This document shows positions 21,551 to 33,630 of a DNA stretch of 64,000 nucleotides, piece by piece. Numbering within the stretch: position 1 is the stretch's first letter; every line of letters starts with the position of its first letter. The notes beneath the pieces were generated by a model that did not search any database, was not told the DNA's origin, and saw only the letters and a program-made list of their open reading frames with translations. This stretch comes from Sarcocystis neurona (Eukaryota > Apicomplexa > Conoidasida > Eucoccidiorida > Sarcocystidae), in contig KL647300.1 in the NCBI GenBank assembly GCA_000727475.1, positions 1,606,833 to 1,670,832 of the forward strand. Reading direction: 5' to 3'. Position numbers and translations under genes: made by a program.

Positions 21551-22600
21551 CGTGTTTCCCCCAAGCGCACGCTGTCTCCGTCTGTGACATATACACAGGG
21601 CGCCGCCTTTCGTGTCTCTCTACTGACTGCACAGAACAGCACCTCCTGCAACACACACGCAGCAGACAGACCCTGCTGCTTTGCTGCAGAGAGACTGGTA
21701 CTGCTGCTCCTGCTGCAGACAGATTGTGCTGCTGCTCCTGCTGCAGACAGATTGTGCTGCTGCTCCTGCTGCAGACAGATTGTGCTGCTTCTGCTGCAGA
21801 GAGACTGCTGATGCTGCTCCTGCTGCAGACAGACTAGGGCGTCTCTGTGGAGGTGCTGGAGCAAAAGCGCCTGCTGATTGCAGAAGCTATAGCTGATGCC
21901 TTGGACCCTGCGCTGCGGCAGCAACGCAGCAGCAGGTAGCCTACGGCAGGGGCGTAGACTCGCGCATAACGCGAAGAGATTCACCAGGCTGCTTCTGCAG
22001 CTTGCCGACACAGGAGGAGCACAGGGGCAGCAGCAGCCCGGCGTTGCGCTGCAGCGCCAGAGACCTAGCTGACGGCAAAGAGAAGGGCCGCACAGGAGGC
22101 GTGCTGCGCACCCCACCGCAGAAGCAGGTGCCGCAGCAGCAACGCTTGGCTGCTGCTGCTGCTGCTGCAGCCCAAGGAAGAGCTGCTGCAGCACAAGGTC
22201 CTGCGGCAGTTGTTGCGAGGCAGCAGGGAACCAGCAGTCGCAGCAGGTCGGGCTCTGTTGGGCAGCGGCGAGACAAAAGTTCAGCCGGGAGACAAGGACT
22301 TCCCTTGTCTGCAGCAGAGACACAGCAGCCGCACGTGCAGGAAGGCATAGGGAGACGCTTCCACACATTCCCTGCTGAAGATAGAAAGGGCCAAGAAGAC
22401 GACAATAAAGACAGAGAAGACGAAGGAAAAGGAGACCGGAAAAGGAAAGTGGCAGGGCCAGCCGTCTCACTTTAGGCGTTAGCTGATCCTTGTTTTGCAG
22501 CTGCCACAGAGACATGCAGTACTGTCGAGAAAGAGACGAGACACGCAGCAACAGGGAACACGCCGTAGTGGGGACCAGGCAGCAGCAACAGCGAGGTGGC
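21551..22600. other. Region upstream of the TBC gene; 33-bp repeat at 21680-21835
   Basis: Directly upstream of the proposed start codon, 21683-21832 holds about four 33-bp units (ACAGATTGTGCTGCTG, CTCCTGCTGCAG on plus). The minus strand is open from 22611 to 21451 (386 codons, Leu/Gln/Ser/Cys-rich), so upstream coding exons or a long 5' leader are possible. No domain is seen, and the only stretch of ordinary composition is near 22450-22500. Confidence 0.45.
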
Positions 22601-22670
22601 GGCAGCAACACAGAGGAAAACGACAGCAGGAGAAGGTGGCAGCAACACAGCAGGAGCAGCCCCGCAGCGG

Positions 22671-24050
22671 ATGCAAGAGCCGCGACAGCCGCAGCGTGAG
22701 CGAGTAAAGCTGCTGCTCATGCTGCTGCTGCAAGAAGCAGAAACAGACAGCAGAAGGAAGGGCTGCGGGGACACGAGAGATAGGGGGCGACGTGCTGCAG
22801 CTAAAGGAGGAGGAGGCGCAATAGCAGAGCACCCCGGGGGGGCTGCTCAGCAGCAGGCGAGCAGCGTGACGAGCTGCAGGAGCAGCGGATGCAGGAGGCA
22901 GAGCCACAGCAGAAGCAAGACGCAGCAGCAGGAAGTCCAGAGACACGGCAATCTTTTTTGCATGCGCACGCGTCTGGAGATTAGCAGCAGCGACAGAAAA
23001 CGTTGGATAGCCAAGAGTGGACGCAACAGCCAACAGATGACAGCAGGAGAGAGAGTCCAACGGCTGCTGCTGTGCCGGCACTGCTGGTGCTGCCCTGGTG
23101 CTCCTGCTGCTGCCCTGGGAAACCGGCAGCACCGGAAGACCGGCGGCGAACTGAGGAAATGCACACACGGCAGCAACAGGAATTTCACTACGACTGCAAC
23201 AGCAGCAGCGACCAGCAGCAGCAGCGACAAGCAGCAGCAGCAGCGACCCGCTGCAGCAGCGGCAGCAGGAGTCACGTCTGAACTGCGAAGCAGGCAAACC
23301 AACACCAGGAGCAGTAGCGGCGGCAGCAGCAGCAGCGGCAGCAGCAGTAACAGCGGCAGCAGCAGCGGCAGCAGCACCAGGGGTTGGTCATGCAGCGCTG
23401 ACAACAGCTGGGACTCCTACAGGCAGGACCGTCACTGCAGCCGTGGGAGGCAGTCACGGAGGTGCTGGCGACTGTTTCGTAGTGCCCCCGCCAAGACCCT
23501 CCGGCTGCCGCAGAGCAGGTATCCCCCTCCCCATGTCCCCACACCGCCGCAGGCACCTCGTTTGAGTATATGTCTCCACGCATGCAGTGACGTGGGTATG
23601 CTGCATGCACCGGAAGACGGGGCGTGTGCGTGTCTTCCTGTGTTCCCTTCTGTCAAAATATCCTCTATACAGAAGCAGCATAAAAGCCCGACACATACAC
23701 GTATATGTAAACGCATGCGCATGCGGACACAGAAAGGCATGCGAACTGTCGTGAGCCCCGAAGGAGTGTGTGGGGAAAAGGGCAAAGAGAAGGAAAACCG
23801 TGGAAAGGCCGCATGCTCAAGGACAAATATTCAAAAGGCCAGCGAGACAGAAAGAGAGGGAAAGCGAGAGAAAAAGAGAGTTGTTGGGAGCTGTCAGCTC
23901 TTGGAGACTGACAGTTTGCACGCCCGAGTCAAGACGGTTATGGCCGTGAAGGAGATGGAAGAAGAAGACGAAAAGGCAGCTGTTGAAAAAAAAGCAGAAG
24001 AACACGGAGGTGTGCGGTGTGTGATGACTCGGCGCGCGTGTCAGAGATAA
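22671..24050 (+). CDS. Hypothetical open frame, doubtful
   Basis: The frame from ATG at 22671 to 24050 (459 codons) is open. The first half is CAG-derived Ser/Arg/Gln sequence, where open frames come cheaply. The second half, about 23400-24050, is ordinary sequence and still has no stop for over 200 codons; it includes a Pro-rich stretch (PPPHVPTPPQAP) and a Lys/Glu-rich end (KEMEEEDEKAAVEKKAEE). No domain, signal peptide or membrane segment is recognised. It may be an exon of a plus-strand gene or chance. The complementary strand gives only Leu/Cys runs here. Confidence 0.25.
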   Translation: MQEPRQPQRERVKLLLMLLLQEAETDSRRKGCGDTRDRGRRAAAKGGGGAIAEHPGGAAQQQASSVTSCRSSGCRRQSHSRSKTQQQEVQRHGNLFCMRTRLEISSSDRKRWIAKSGRNSQQMTAGERVQRLLLCRHCWCCPGAPAAALGNRQHRKTGGELRKCTHGSNRNFTTTATAAATSSSSDKQQQQRPAAAAAAGVTSELRSRQTNTRSSSGGSSSSGSSSNSGSSSGSSTRGWSCSADNSWDSYRQDRHCSRGRQSRRCWRLFRSAPAKTLRLPQSRYPPPHVPTPPQAPRLSICLHACSDVGMLHAPEDGACACLPVFPSVKISSIQKQHKSPTHTRICKRMRMRTQKGMRTVVSPEGVCGEKGKEKENRGKAACSRTNIQKASETEREGKREKKRVVGSCQLLETDSLHARVKTVMAVKEMEEEDEKAAVEKKAEEHGGVRCVMTRRACQR

Positions 24051-24226
24051 CTGAGGCAGAAGGTGGGGCTCGAAGAAGATATGAAATTCTGGCGTGGCAG
24101 CAGGCCAGCGGAGCAGAAAAGGACAGGCGACGGTGACGCTACAAGGGCAACGTACCTCGGCCTGAAATTAGGCAGAGAAGCGAAGTGCTGCTTCTTCAGA
24201 TGGGCGATCCTATTCTGCTGCTGTTG

Positions 24227-24604
24227 TCACGCTCGTGCGGACGAGTCCGTTGCTGTCGGGGGGCCGGGAGGAGTAGCACATTCCCCCCTCCTGCTGCTGG
24301 TTTTATTTGCGGCGTTGCTGCTGCCGTAGATGTTGGAGTGCGGTGCCGTTGCTGCTGCAGCTGAGCTGCTTCTGCTGCTGGGTTGCTCTCGGTGTGTGGT
24401 GCTGCGGCTGCTGTTGCTTGCGCTGTGTGTTGCTCCTCCTGCTGCTGGCGGTGCTGCTGTCAGCCTCGTGTGTGCTGCGCGTCTGCTCTTGCGCCTCCTG
24501 ACGCTGCTGGCGGCGTCCTGCTGCTGGCGGCGTCCTGCTGCTGCTGCTCGCTTAGCGGCGGTTGCGCGTTCGTATTTCGCAGGCATGGAGCCAGAGAAAT
24601 GCAA
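24227..24604 (-). CDS. Possible exon of an unknown minus-strand gene
   Basis: A 125-codon frame on the strand where repeats read CAG/GCA. The internal ATG at about 24583 starts MPAKYERATAAKRAAAAGRR, followed by Arg/Ser/Ala/Gln-rich sequence to a stop at 24227. No domain is seen. The neighbouring sequence offers no matching exon with confidence. It may be an exon or noncoding CAG repeat. Confidence 0.2.
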   Translation of the reverse strand: MHFSGSMPAKYERATAAKRAAAAGRRQQQDAASSVRRRKSRRAAHTRLTAAPPAAGGATHSASNSSRSTTHREQPSSRSSSAAAATAPHSNIYGSSNAANKTSSRRGECATPPGPPTATDSSARA

Positions 24605-25394
24605 CAGGAGGGGCTGTGGCAGCAGTCTCTGTGATGGTAAAGCTTTCTGATCTGCGTTGTGCCGCTCGACTTGACCCGCGTCTGTCTGCTCGGGTGAACG
24701 GACACCTGCATGAGGCGCTGCAGCTGCTGCCTACATTGTCGTGAGAAGTTCTACTCGCAGCGACGCGTCTCCGTTTCAGCGCCTGCAGGCAGAAAATGAG
24801 GAAGTGTGTTTGCTCTGAGCTGGTGAAAGAAAAAAATCAAACGCATACAGGCTGCTGTGCATGCGCAACTGCAGCAGCGACGCCAGCAGGCGCAGCAGCA
24901 GCAGCAGCAATGGCAGGACCGAGTCGCTAGCAGCACGAGACGTGCGCTGCGGTGTGCTGACTACGGGTCTGGGGCTGCTTTTTTTAAGCAACTCTTTCCC
25001 TGCGCACGTGTGCGTGCCCCTGGAGGAAAGGCAGAGCAACAAGAAGGCAAAAGAGCCACTAGAGAAAGGGTTCACCTTCCTTTCCGCCCTTCAGAAGTTG
25101 AAAAATCGCCGGCACGGCCCCTGTTGTTCAGCGACGTGTGTGCAGCACACAGAGAAGCAGCGAGACCACCGCAGCGGGAGTCGGAGCAGCGGCACCCCGG
25201 CAGCAGCGGCAGCAAGGAAACGGGACGAACCGTTTGTGCTTCGGCGTTAGCAGTTACGAACTTCGTAATGGGAAGGCAGAAACAAGGAGAGAATGTAAAC
25301 AAGGAAGAAGAAGAAGCGGAGTAGCACGAAAGTAGCACGCCTCCGTTGACGCGCTCATGCGGCAGTATCTGCGGAGGGCGCAGTGGCGGTAGCT

Positions 25395-25920
25395 GCGACT
25401 CTGGCGCACGAGAAGAGAATTAGCATCTCGATAAAAAGGAGAAGCGGAGAAAAGTGGGAATTGAAGAGGTGGAGAACAAAAGAGTCGGAAAGGGGCCTCT
25501 TCGCGCCCCTCTTACCGTGAAAAGGCGGCCGCTGTAAATCCCACGACACTCTGTTGTCCGTCCGAACCCCGTGGAGAGATTCAGTATCCGGGTTATTGAG
25601 AGAAGTAGCAGAGAAGGAGGAAACTGAAGAGGGGGACAGGAAAGGAGACAGAAAGGACCTCGTGCCTGTTTTTTAAACGGTGGAAGGGCGGCCGGTATAA
25701 ATGCCGAGAGACTCTCTACATCGTCATCTTCGATCTCTTCTGAGGAGACTCGCGATCTCGACTATAGAGAAAAGCAGGAAAAAATTGAATAACAGGAAGG
25801 AGGAGGAGAAAAAAAGCATAAGGGCCCTTGTGGGTCCTTGTTGACGCTGAGAAGGTCGCCGCTACAAACAGCGAAAGACTCTTTACATCGTTACCTTCTA
25901 CTCCTGGTAACAACGAGAAC
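25395..25920. repeat. Triplicated ~165-bp repeat
   Basis: Three diverged copies share, in order, a purine-rich segment (GAGAAAAG..GGAGGA), a block like GGCCTCTTCGCGCCCCTCTT or GGGCCCTTGTGGGTCCTTGTT, then AAGGCGGCCGCTGTAAAT or its variants, and GAGACTCTNTACATCGT. The GGCGGCC/GGTCGCC cores lie at about 25523, 25686 and 25853, so spacing is 163 and 167 bp. No similar copy was noticed elsewhere in the window. Confidence 0.85.
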
Positions 25921-26299
25921 CTGGACAAATGTACCTTTCACACATCGGTACCATGGGACATACACGTGTCCACGCAAACAATAAATAGAATACATAGGCA
26001 GATGTATTCCGAGCTGCTGCCGTAGTGTGTGGGTGCACGTGAGTGGAGTCATTTATATATAGAGAGAGAGTGAATACACACAGGTACGCGTAACACTTAT
26101 AATATATATATATATATATATCAGTGAATATACATGGATACACATAACACATATATAGAAATATATATGCATACACGAATGTTCTATCTGTGTACCAGGA
26201 GTGGATGTGCGCGTACGCACATTATATATGTGTGTGTGAAGGAAAGTATATAATGCATATGTTACACACAAATGTTACGTCTATGTGTATGTATGTATG

Positions 26300-29200
26300 T
26301 ATGTATATATATATATATACGAGGGGCAATAAACTTACGGAAACACATATATTCACATGTACTCTAAATCTTTGCCAAAGACAACGCTCGTACGTGCCGC
26401 CTTGTACAGCACCATTTCGCTTCGCCACGTTGGAAGCACATTGCTACGGACGCATATTTTTGTATACACGTGGTGGGTGACGATGCCTAGCGATACCAAT
26501 GTTTTGTCTTCGAGGGTACTCGCTTCTACCGGTACCCGCACGCACAGACACGACGTATGCTGGAGTATAAGAAGGGCGCACAGTTTGCTCCGTAAGCGGA
26601 AAACAACACGAATGCAGGCTCTTCCACTTTCAACTGTTCTACAGGATACTCTGATGAAGACAAAGTATCCACATGTGCCCGGCTTCCCGTTTATATGGGA
26701 AGTCGGTGAAACAGCGGCTTCGCGGGTTCAAAACGTGTTACAGAAGAAGGAAAACAATCCTAGTTGTCCTTCCTCCAGCGTTCAAACATTCAAACCTTGC
26801 AATACTCGCCAAATTACATGCATCCGAAATTAGGATAGACGGCTGTGGGCAGCTGGGGTTGCGTTACGTGCAATGTACAACAGCCTTTTGCAGCACACAC
26901 AAATTAGGTCACTCGCGGAAGTCTGCTGAGCTCCTGAAGCTGCTTCTCACCTTCGTCTCTTTGTCCGGATACGTCTACATTGCATATATACGTGTAGAGC
27001 TCTTGGAATTTCACTTTGTCTTCTGTTCCTGTCTGGATGCTTATACGTGACAAATATATGCGTATAGAGTGTAGAATTTTGTGCGTTTCCGTCCTTCCGG
27101 TGTGACGCCCACATGAACAGTATCCTTTCAAGTGGATGGTTGAGTAGACAGTGCCACGGGTTGGTAGACGAGTACTGGTAGGAATGCATGTATTTTGAGG
27201 TGCTGTACGTGGTAAGGTGGCAGGTATACTGGGGTGTAGCAACGTATGGCACCCTCCCGTTGCGGCCGGACCGTGTGGCTCCCGTGTAGAACAAATACGA
27301 GCGGTTACACTCTTTAATTCGGTTCTGCTTCACGATCGAAAAATCTCGTGGACGACTGCAAATGGACACTGACTGACGAGAGTAGTGAAGTAGCTACAAA
27401 GTAAAACCCACGCCATTCGCAAAATGGTCCAGGAAAAAGGTGTTATTCTAGAGAAGCAGAGGCGCTGAAGGAGAGCAGCTAGGGGAGCCTCTTTTAAAAA
27501 AGAGACTCTACTCGCCTATATCTGTAGATAAATATGGCTGCCTCAATGTGTAGACAATCTGCGTTTGTATACCTGGACACATAGACATATATGTATATAT
27601 ATATATATATGAGACCACTTCTACTTACGGAGAAAGACTGGCATGAACAGCGGTATATAAATATACATATATGGATACATTTGTATATACGCTAAGCGCA
27701 AGACGCACACTTCTGTGCCCACTTGCAGGTAGTGAACAATGTGTGTTTCTTTCCACTAGTCGAACCCAACTTTCGTACCTGAGAATCCTTTCTGCTTGCG
27801 GGTTAATACCCAGTTTCTACACGTATCTGCCTCTCTACACGTAAGTATCTACGATGCACCAGAGGACTGTACTCTGCACCACCGAGATGCGTACGCATGC
27901 ACAAGTGAAAGAAGAAAGATCAAAATCTTGAATCATCTTACTATTGCCGCGTAGCAGCTGCCCGGTGGATGACGCAGGGTCCCCGCCCATCGTAAGAACA
28001 CCGCCCTGATTCTGTGAAGAGCCGTGCCTACAGAAAACGGTGCCTTTGGCCAACGCCTCTTGAGCAGGAACTCGTCGCATGTGGGCGTTCAAAAGGTGTC
28101 GATAGGCGTCTACAGTGAAGACTTCTGTCCGAGACGCAAGTCACAGTGAGAAGTGGAAAAATACAGTATATAATGTATATATCATTCGTAGACCCATGTG
28201 CACACGGGTGTTTCTACGCCAACAGACGCATGCGTACAAATAAATATATATACATATGTATATATGTCACAGAATACATATGCCTCGCAGAGGCAACCTG
28301 GCATCCCGTGTATGCATATATATATATATACATATATATATTACAGAATACCTACGCCAAGTACAGACGACATGGCAACGTATACACGGCAAATAGTATT
28401 GACGACGGATATACACATGGACAAATACCTCTTTGTATAATGGTGCAGGCACATAAACGAGCACCTCGTGAACAGGAGTGTGTAGACATCTACCTAGGTA
28501 AAGGTGACCGGTAGCTCCATAGTGCCAGAGTAGCTATTTCTGTTTCCCAAGACGAGACGTGTCGTCTTCCTTAAGCACGGGAGAGTTTGAACGCTACAGG
28601 TCTTTTACCGAAGAGTTACCAGATCCGGAAACAAAGACTTCTATATGCGTGGGCAGAAGGTCAGCTGTGTCTGCTGCTGTTTTACACGTAGGTTGCCGGT
28701 GCGAAGTGTAGGTAGACTTCGCGTCCACACCCTACAAGGCTCCTCCAGGCGTATACGACGTCAACGCAGGAGGACGCTGCATGCGTGAAGTAATCCCGTC
28801 CCCTGATTAAATCACGGCCGCCTGCAGAGACGGCTGCTGACCCACGCGTATATGTGCACAATGGAACTGCTCGCAGGAGTGCTGCTGGCACCGTAAGGTA
28901 TACCGCGGCAGCATGTCGCCTCGTGCGCAAATACCTCGCGGTCTTATCCGTTGAACGGTCAATTCTCGGAGAGTCGTACATTGTCCTGCATGGTTCTACG
29001 CAGTCAAAGAATTAGCTCAATACGTAGGGCGCTGCTGCATGCCTTTGGGGAGGCTTTTTGAAACGCATGCACGTAGTAGACGTGGTTCCATATATCAACC
29101 GGAAGGGCTTGTCCACAGGCGGGTGTGAGGCAGCTACCCAAGCTAATAATTAGCCAGGCGAGACGAGAAGAATTAGCGTCCAACAGGGTGTCTACATCCG

Positions 29201-29600
29201 CATGTATATCAATGTGCGGATGTATTTATACAGAAGTACATATACGACAGCCCTCTAGGCTGTAACCGAACGATGCACTGAGTGCGGCCTCCGAGGGTAT
29301 AACCCCGTTCAAGTCTCGTATTACGTCCTTCAAGCAAGCGCACACCTGATCCGTCACACCCATCGTTGCGCACATATCAATATATGTAGACACAAAGAGA
29401 GAGTCCGTTTGTGTGTACACTATCTATATATATAAATAGGTTAACATAAAGGTCATGAACAAGTTTGTGTAGCTATCTGGTATGCCGGCGTAGAAAGAAA
29501 GACGCCGGCACTCACGTGCAGGTCCAGTTGTGGTAAAATACGCATCTTGATTTATATTCTGTGCGATTAACTGTCTCTCTCGAGACAAAAGAGTTCCCAG
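26300..29600. other. CAG-free island, no gene identified
   Basis: About 3.3 kb with almost no trinucleotide repeat and few AT microsatellites. Several frames have ordinary amino-acid composition: plus 26357-26833 (158 codons, ATG start), minus 27369-26947, minus 28092-27835 (RRVPAQEALAKGTVFCRHG), minus 28981-28682 and minus 29420-29226 (QVCACLKDVIRDLNGVI). None matches a family I recognise, and no phase-consistent exon chain could be built. It could hold small exons, a decayed mobile element or plain intergenic DNA. Confidence 0.4.
26357..26833 (+). CDS. Orphan open frame, 158 codons
   Basis: Starts at ATG (MYSKSLPKTTLVRAALYS) and stops at 26833 in DNA without repeats. Basic and rich in Thr/Ser/Arg; no signal peptide or membrane segment. 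A second frame overlaps it at 26673-27050. Length alone is the only support. Confidence 0.2.
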   Translation: MYSKSLPKTTLVRAALYSTISLRHVGSTLLRTHIFVYTWWVTMPSDTNVLSSRVLASTGTRTHRHDVCWSIRRAHSLLRKRKTTRMQALPLSTVLQDTLMKTKYPHVPGFPFIWEVGETAASRVQNVLQKKENNPSCPSSSVQTFKPCNTRQITCIRN

Positions 29601-31150
29601 TGGTCTTGCTGCTCTTCATACTTCGATTACTGCTAGTGAGCCACACCTATACGGGAGAACTATTTGCTTTACGAGAAAATGTGTGTCTTTCTCCGTGAAT
29701 CCAACTAGAAATATGCATGCGTCCGCATTCCGGCAAGGGTTCCCACATGTACGTACGATGTGGGTACGTGGGATGTGGACGTATGTAGACGCCTGCACAT
29801 ACTTCTGCGCAGTACGTGTATGTAGAAAATGCATACAATCGCACGATGTGGCCACCTGCTCGTTGGTGCGTGTCGAGCAGCAGCAGCAGCACTGCCGCCT
29901 CCTCCGGCCAGCAGGAGCAGCAGGCGCGACGCTTCCTCCGGCCAGCAGGAGCAGCAGCAGCGACGCCTCACTCGGCAACGCCAGCAGCAGCTGCGAGGGC
30001 GGCTTTCTCAGCAGCAGCAGCAGCAGCACTTGCTGCTGGAGCTGTGTCACTGGCTGTTCGTCATTTCCTGTGGCGATGGATCTGTTGCTCCGGCTTTGGC
30101 CGATTTTGGGCCAGAGTATCTTCAGCTTCTAGAAGAAAATAAAAATTGCTGCTGCTGTTCTACTTAGAGTGCGGCTGCTGCTCTGGTGAAAGTGCGTCTG
30201 CAGCTGTGGTGAGAGTGAGGCTGCTGCCTTGGTGAGAGTGAGGCTGCTCCTGTAGCGAGCGTGTAACTCCAGCTGCTGCTACTGTCGTTTTTGCAGCTGC
30301 TGCTGCATTTGCCCCGCTATAACGTCTTCTCGGGTGCCCATATTTGCAGAGCTGGTCACACCTCGCACGCACAGAGTCTACTACGACTCGGTCTGCCTGC
30401 GCGTGTATCTGCATGCAGGGCTATATTATTTCTCCACCTGTCCGCACACACGTGCGGCTGTAGCAGCGTCCAAATGTATACACATGCATACACACGTGTG
30501 CGTGGAATGTATCGCAGAGGCTGCTGCCCTGCGTTCACCGCGTCGGCGGTGTTGTTGTTCGTGAAGAGCAGGAGGCGACGCGCCTCGCTCTGTAAGCCCT
30601 GCTGCTCAACGTATATGCGCCAGCAGCAGCAGCAGCAAAAACAGCAGACACAGATGTCCGGCTCTTGACAAAGAAAAGAGGAAAACGAAACAGGCAGCGA
30701 AGCAATAAAAGTGCATTGAGAGGAAGGGGCCGTTCTTGATAAAGATTGAAAAGTTTTGAACAGGGCCGCTTCAGCGAAAACAGAAAACTGTCGCTGTATA
30801 CGACGGACGTACGTCAAAGGGGCGGCTGGCTCGTTCCATACTCACCTGCGACGAAGAAGAAACAGCAGCGCATGCAACAGCAGCAGCAGGAGCGAGTGCA
30901 AAAGTCAAAAGAGCAGCAGCGGTGCAGCAGTTGCCACACAGCAGCAACAGCAGCAGCGCACACGGAGCAGCAGCAGCGCGACAGGAGCACGGGCTTGACG
31001 CAACAGCAGCAGCAGCAGGACGAGCAGACGGAAAAGCAGGGCAGATAACAGCAGCACAAGCGACAGAAGAAATAACAGAAACACCAGCAACTCCTGCTGG
31101 CACAGCAACAGAAGAAACGGCGGTGGCAACCGAGTAGAATAGCAACGACA
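29600..31150. other. Mixed CAG/CTG blocks with short frames, no gene resolved
   Basis: 29870-30050 has plus CAG with all plus frames open; one ends in ADFGPEYLQLLEENK, which looks like ordinary protein. 30168-30260 carries three to four ~27-bp units (GAGAGTGAGGCTGCTGC). Minus 30640-30520 reads EQQGLQSEARRLLLF. 30870-31060 is plus CAG. These may be exons of an unresolved gene; no chain could be built. Confidence 0.35.
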
Positions 31151-31329
31151 GCTGCACGTGGGGAACGGTGGGATGCGCGCACCACGACGGTTGCACGACG
31201 GGAGAAAGGGAAAAGCGAGGGATACTAACACACAAGTCTTTGCATAGAAAAAGATGAACGCCGCAGCCACCACACCTCCGCCCACTCGTGGATGGCCATG
31301 TACCATCTATCTACTCAGCCGTATCTTTA

Positions 31330-31339
31330 TGCGTGAAGC

Positions 31340-31372
<33 letters not shown>

Positions 31373-33060
31373 AATATACGCAGAGTTGTATCGACAGAGA
31401 GAGAGAAAAGGCACAGAGACACGGATAGAGACGTAGAGCGTGCAACGTAGGACGGAGAGGAAAAAGAATAAGAAGAAGAAAAGCAAAGAAAAAGAGAAGA
31501 GCACGAGATTTTGCAGAGAGAATGCGACAGAGAAGACAACGTAGTTTCCGTATACATATATATATATATGCGTATACAGAAAGAGAGAGAGGAAGTCATA
31601 GAAATGTGTACGCATTGCAGAAAGACAGAGAGAGAGACAGCAGGGAAGAGGAGAGGGGCAAACTCAGAAATGGACGAGAAACGTGCCAGACGCAGAGACA
31701 CCGGCTCATCCTCGATTTAAGAAGGGGCGTGAGGAAAATATATGTATTGACTCGGAGACTCAAGGAGAGTGAGGAAGGAAGGGGAAAGCGGAAGTGAGTG
31801 GGAGGTGCAGACTGTTAGGAAAAGAGGATGAAAAGGAAGGGCGAGAAAATCATCAGAAGCGGTTGAACGACAAGGGCAGTCAAAATGCCTGCAGAAGAAG
31901 TTGTGCATGTTGACAAAGGACAGCAGAGCAGCGGTGCAACGTGTGAGGACGGCACAAGAACAGCAAGTTTTCTGCTGGAGAATTCTTCTTCTAAGCAGGC
32001 CAGAGTAAAGTGGGAGACATAAAGAGACACAACGCAGCCGAGAAGTGTGGAGTTCTTCTGTCTGTGCCTTTGTCAACTGCTGCTGGGCAAGTGCAGGGGC
32101 AAAGACAGAAAGAAAGAAAATCCGCACACACTACAGCGTTCCTGTTCTCGACCGGAGGAGGAGGAGGAGAAAAGCCAGAGGAAGAGAACTGCGAAGACAA
32201 ATGCAGGGAGTCCCGCGCGGAGACACGCAGAAGAAAATGCAAGGACAAAGAAACTCCTACCAAAAGACGTCAGGTAGTCATCGCTCTCTGCCCGGCGATA
32301 CTCCTCGATCAAATCCACGCATACTTCTCTGCCAAAGAAAAATCGCAACAGGAGAAGCAGCAGGCACTTTGCTCAGAGCAGCAGCGGGGCGGGAGAAGGA
32401 CACCTTCATCACAAGTGAAGCAGGAGCAGCAGCAGAAAATGCTGTCGGAGCTCCACGGGCAGTAGCAGCAGCAGCAGCAGTTTGGTTTCGGTGCTGCAGC
32501 AGCACCAGCAGGAGAAAGCGGGCTGGGGCAGCAGGGGCAGCAGCAGTAGAGAATGGTGTCGGAGCAGCAGCAGCAAGTTGTCTTTGTCGGCAGTGAAGCA
32601 GCAGCGTCGGCCTTGGGCACTGCAGCAAAAAAAGAAGAGGGAGAGGAGCGCGCAGTCGGCAAGGAAGGGGAAGAAGATGGCAAGGCGAGACGCGAGAAGC
32701 GGATGAAGAAGAAGAATGACAACGAGAAAAGGAGGACCTGAACCGAAGACGTTCAAGATGAGCAGCAATTACCAGAAACGAAACACTGGCAAAGATGAGG
32801 AGCAAGAGCAGCAGAGGACAAAGGAAGCGGAGGAAGAGGAGGAGAAGCGGAGGACTTCGGGAGCACTGAACAGATAGACTTGCAAGACACAGAGAGAGGA
32901 GGAACATAAAAAAGGGCAGATGCTGAAGAAGCGAGGGAGAAGAGAAAAAAGGCGCAGGAGAAACCGGAGAAGAAGAAGTACGAGGAAAACGGGGAGAGAT
33001 GAAGTCGACCTGAAACACGAGAGTCGAGCGGAAGAGGCATGCGAGAACAAAGAAGAAATA
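31330..33060. repeat. Purine-rich (plus strand) stretch
   Basis: GA-rich sequence with interspersed AAGAAGAAG and AGAGAGAGAG and one CAG patch at 32340-32620. Long Ser/Leu/Phe/Pro frames on the minus strand (for example 33018-32278) come from pyrimidine-rich codons and are not taken as genes. Confidence 0.6.
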
Positions 33061-33069
33061 GTGAAATGA

Positions 33070-33630
33070 AAGTTAGGAAAGTTGTTAGTAGATGACCAGA
33101 AAGAAAGGAAATGCGGAACGCTATAAAATATATATATAAGTATAGGTCTCTCTCCATGTACATATATATTAATGTGAGCACGTATAGACTATATGTATAT
33201 CCACAAATATACACATACATATAAAGATGGAGGAAATATATTGAATGTTACCATAATAGATTCGGTGGGAAGAAAAGACTAGTTGTTGGTAGACGAGCAC
33301 AAAGAAAGGGAACGCGGAACGCTACGCTATATATATAGATACGTCTGTATAGGCCTCTCTCTATATATGTATATACGTATGTGTGCACGTATATACTACG
33401 TGTATCCATATATATATGTATGAAGTCTTCTCATATAGGATCCGGTAGAAAGAGAAGAGTAGTTGTTGGCAGGCAAGCACCAAGAAAGGAAATGCGGAGC
33501 CGTATATACATATACATATATATATATCTTTCTCCCTTAATGTATATATGTATGTGTGCACGTATGTACCATACATATATATATAAATGAAAAATTTTTA
33601 TTTAAAATCCGCTAGGAAGATGCGAGGATG
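33070..33630. repeat. Triplicated ~190-bp repeat
   Basis: Three copies start near 33075, 33280 and 33460. Shared blocks: TTGTTRGYAGRYRAGCACMAAGAAAGG, then AATGCGGAACGCTA or AACGCGGAACGCTA, an AT run, CCTCTCTC, ATGT.GTGCACGTAT, an AT run, and ATTCGGTGGGAAGA, ATCCGGTAGAAAGA or ATCCGCTAGGAAGA. Divergence between copies is high but block order is kept. Confidence 0.8.

Noticed and set aside
29290..29340. tRNA-like B-box (CGTTCAAGTCT) near 29308
   Set aside because: No matching A-box at the right distance and no cloverleaf could be drawn on either strand. No other tRNA or rRNA gene was recognised.
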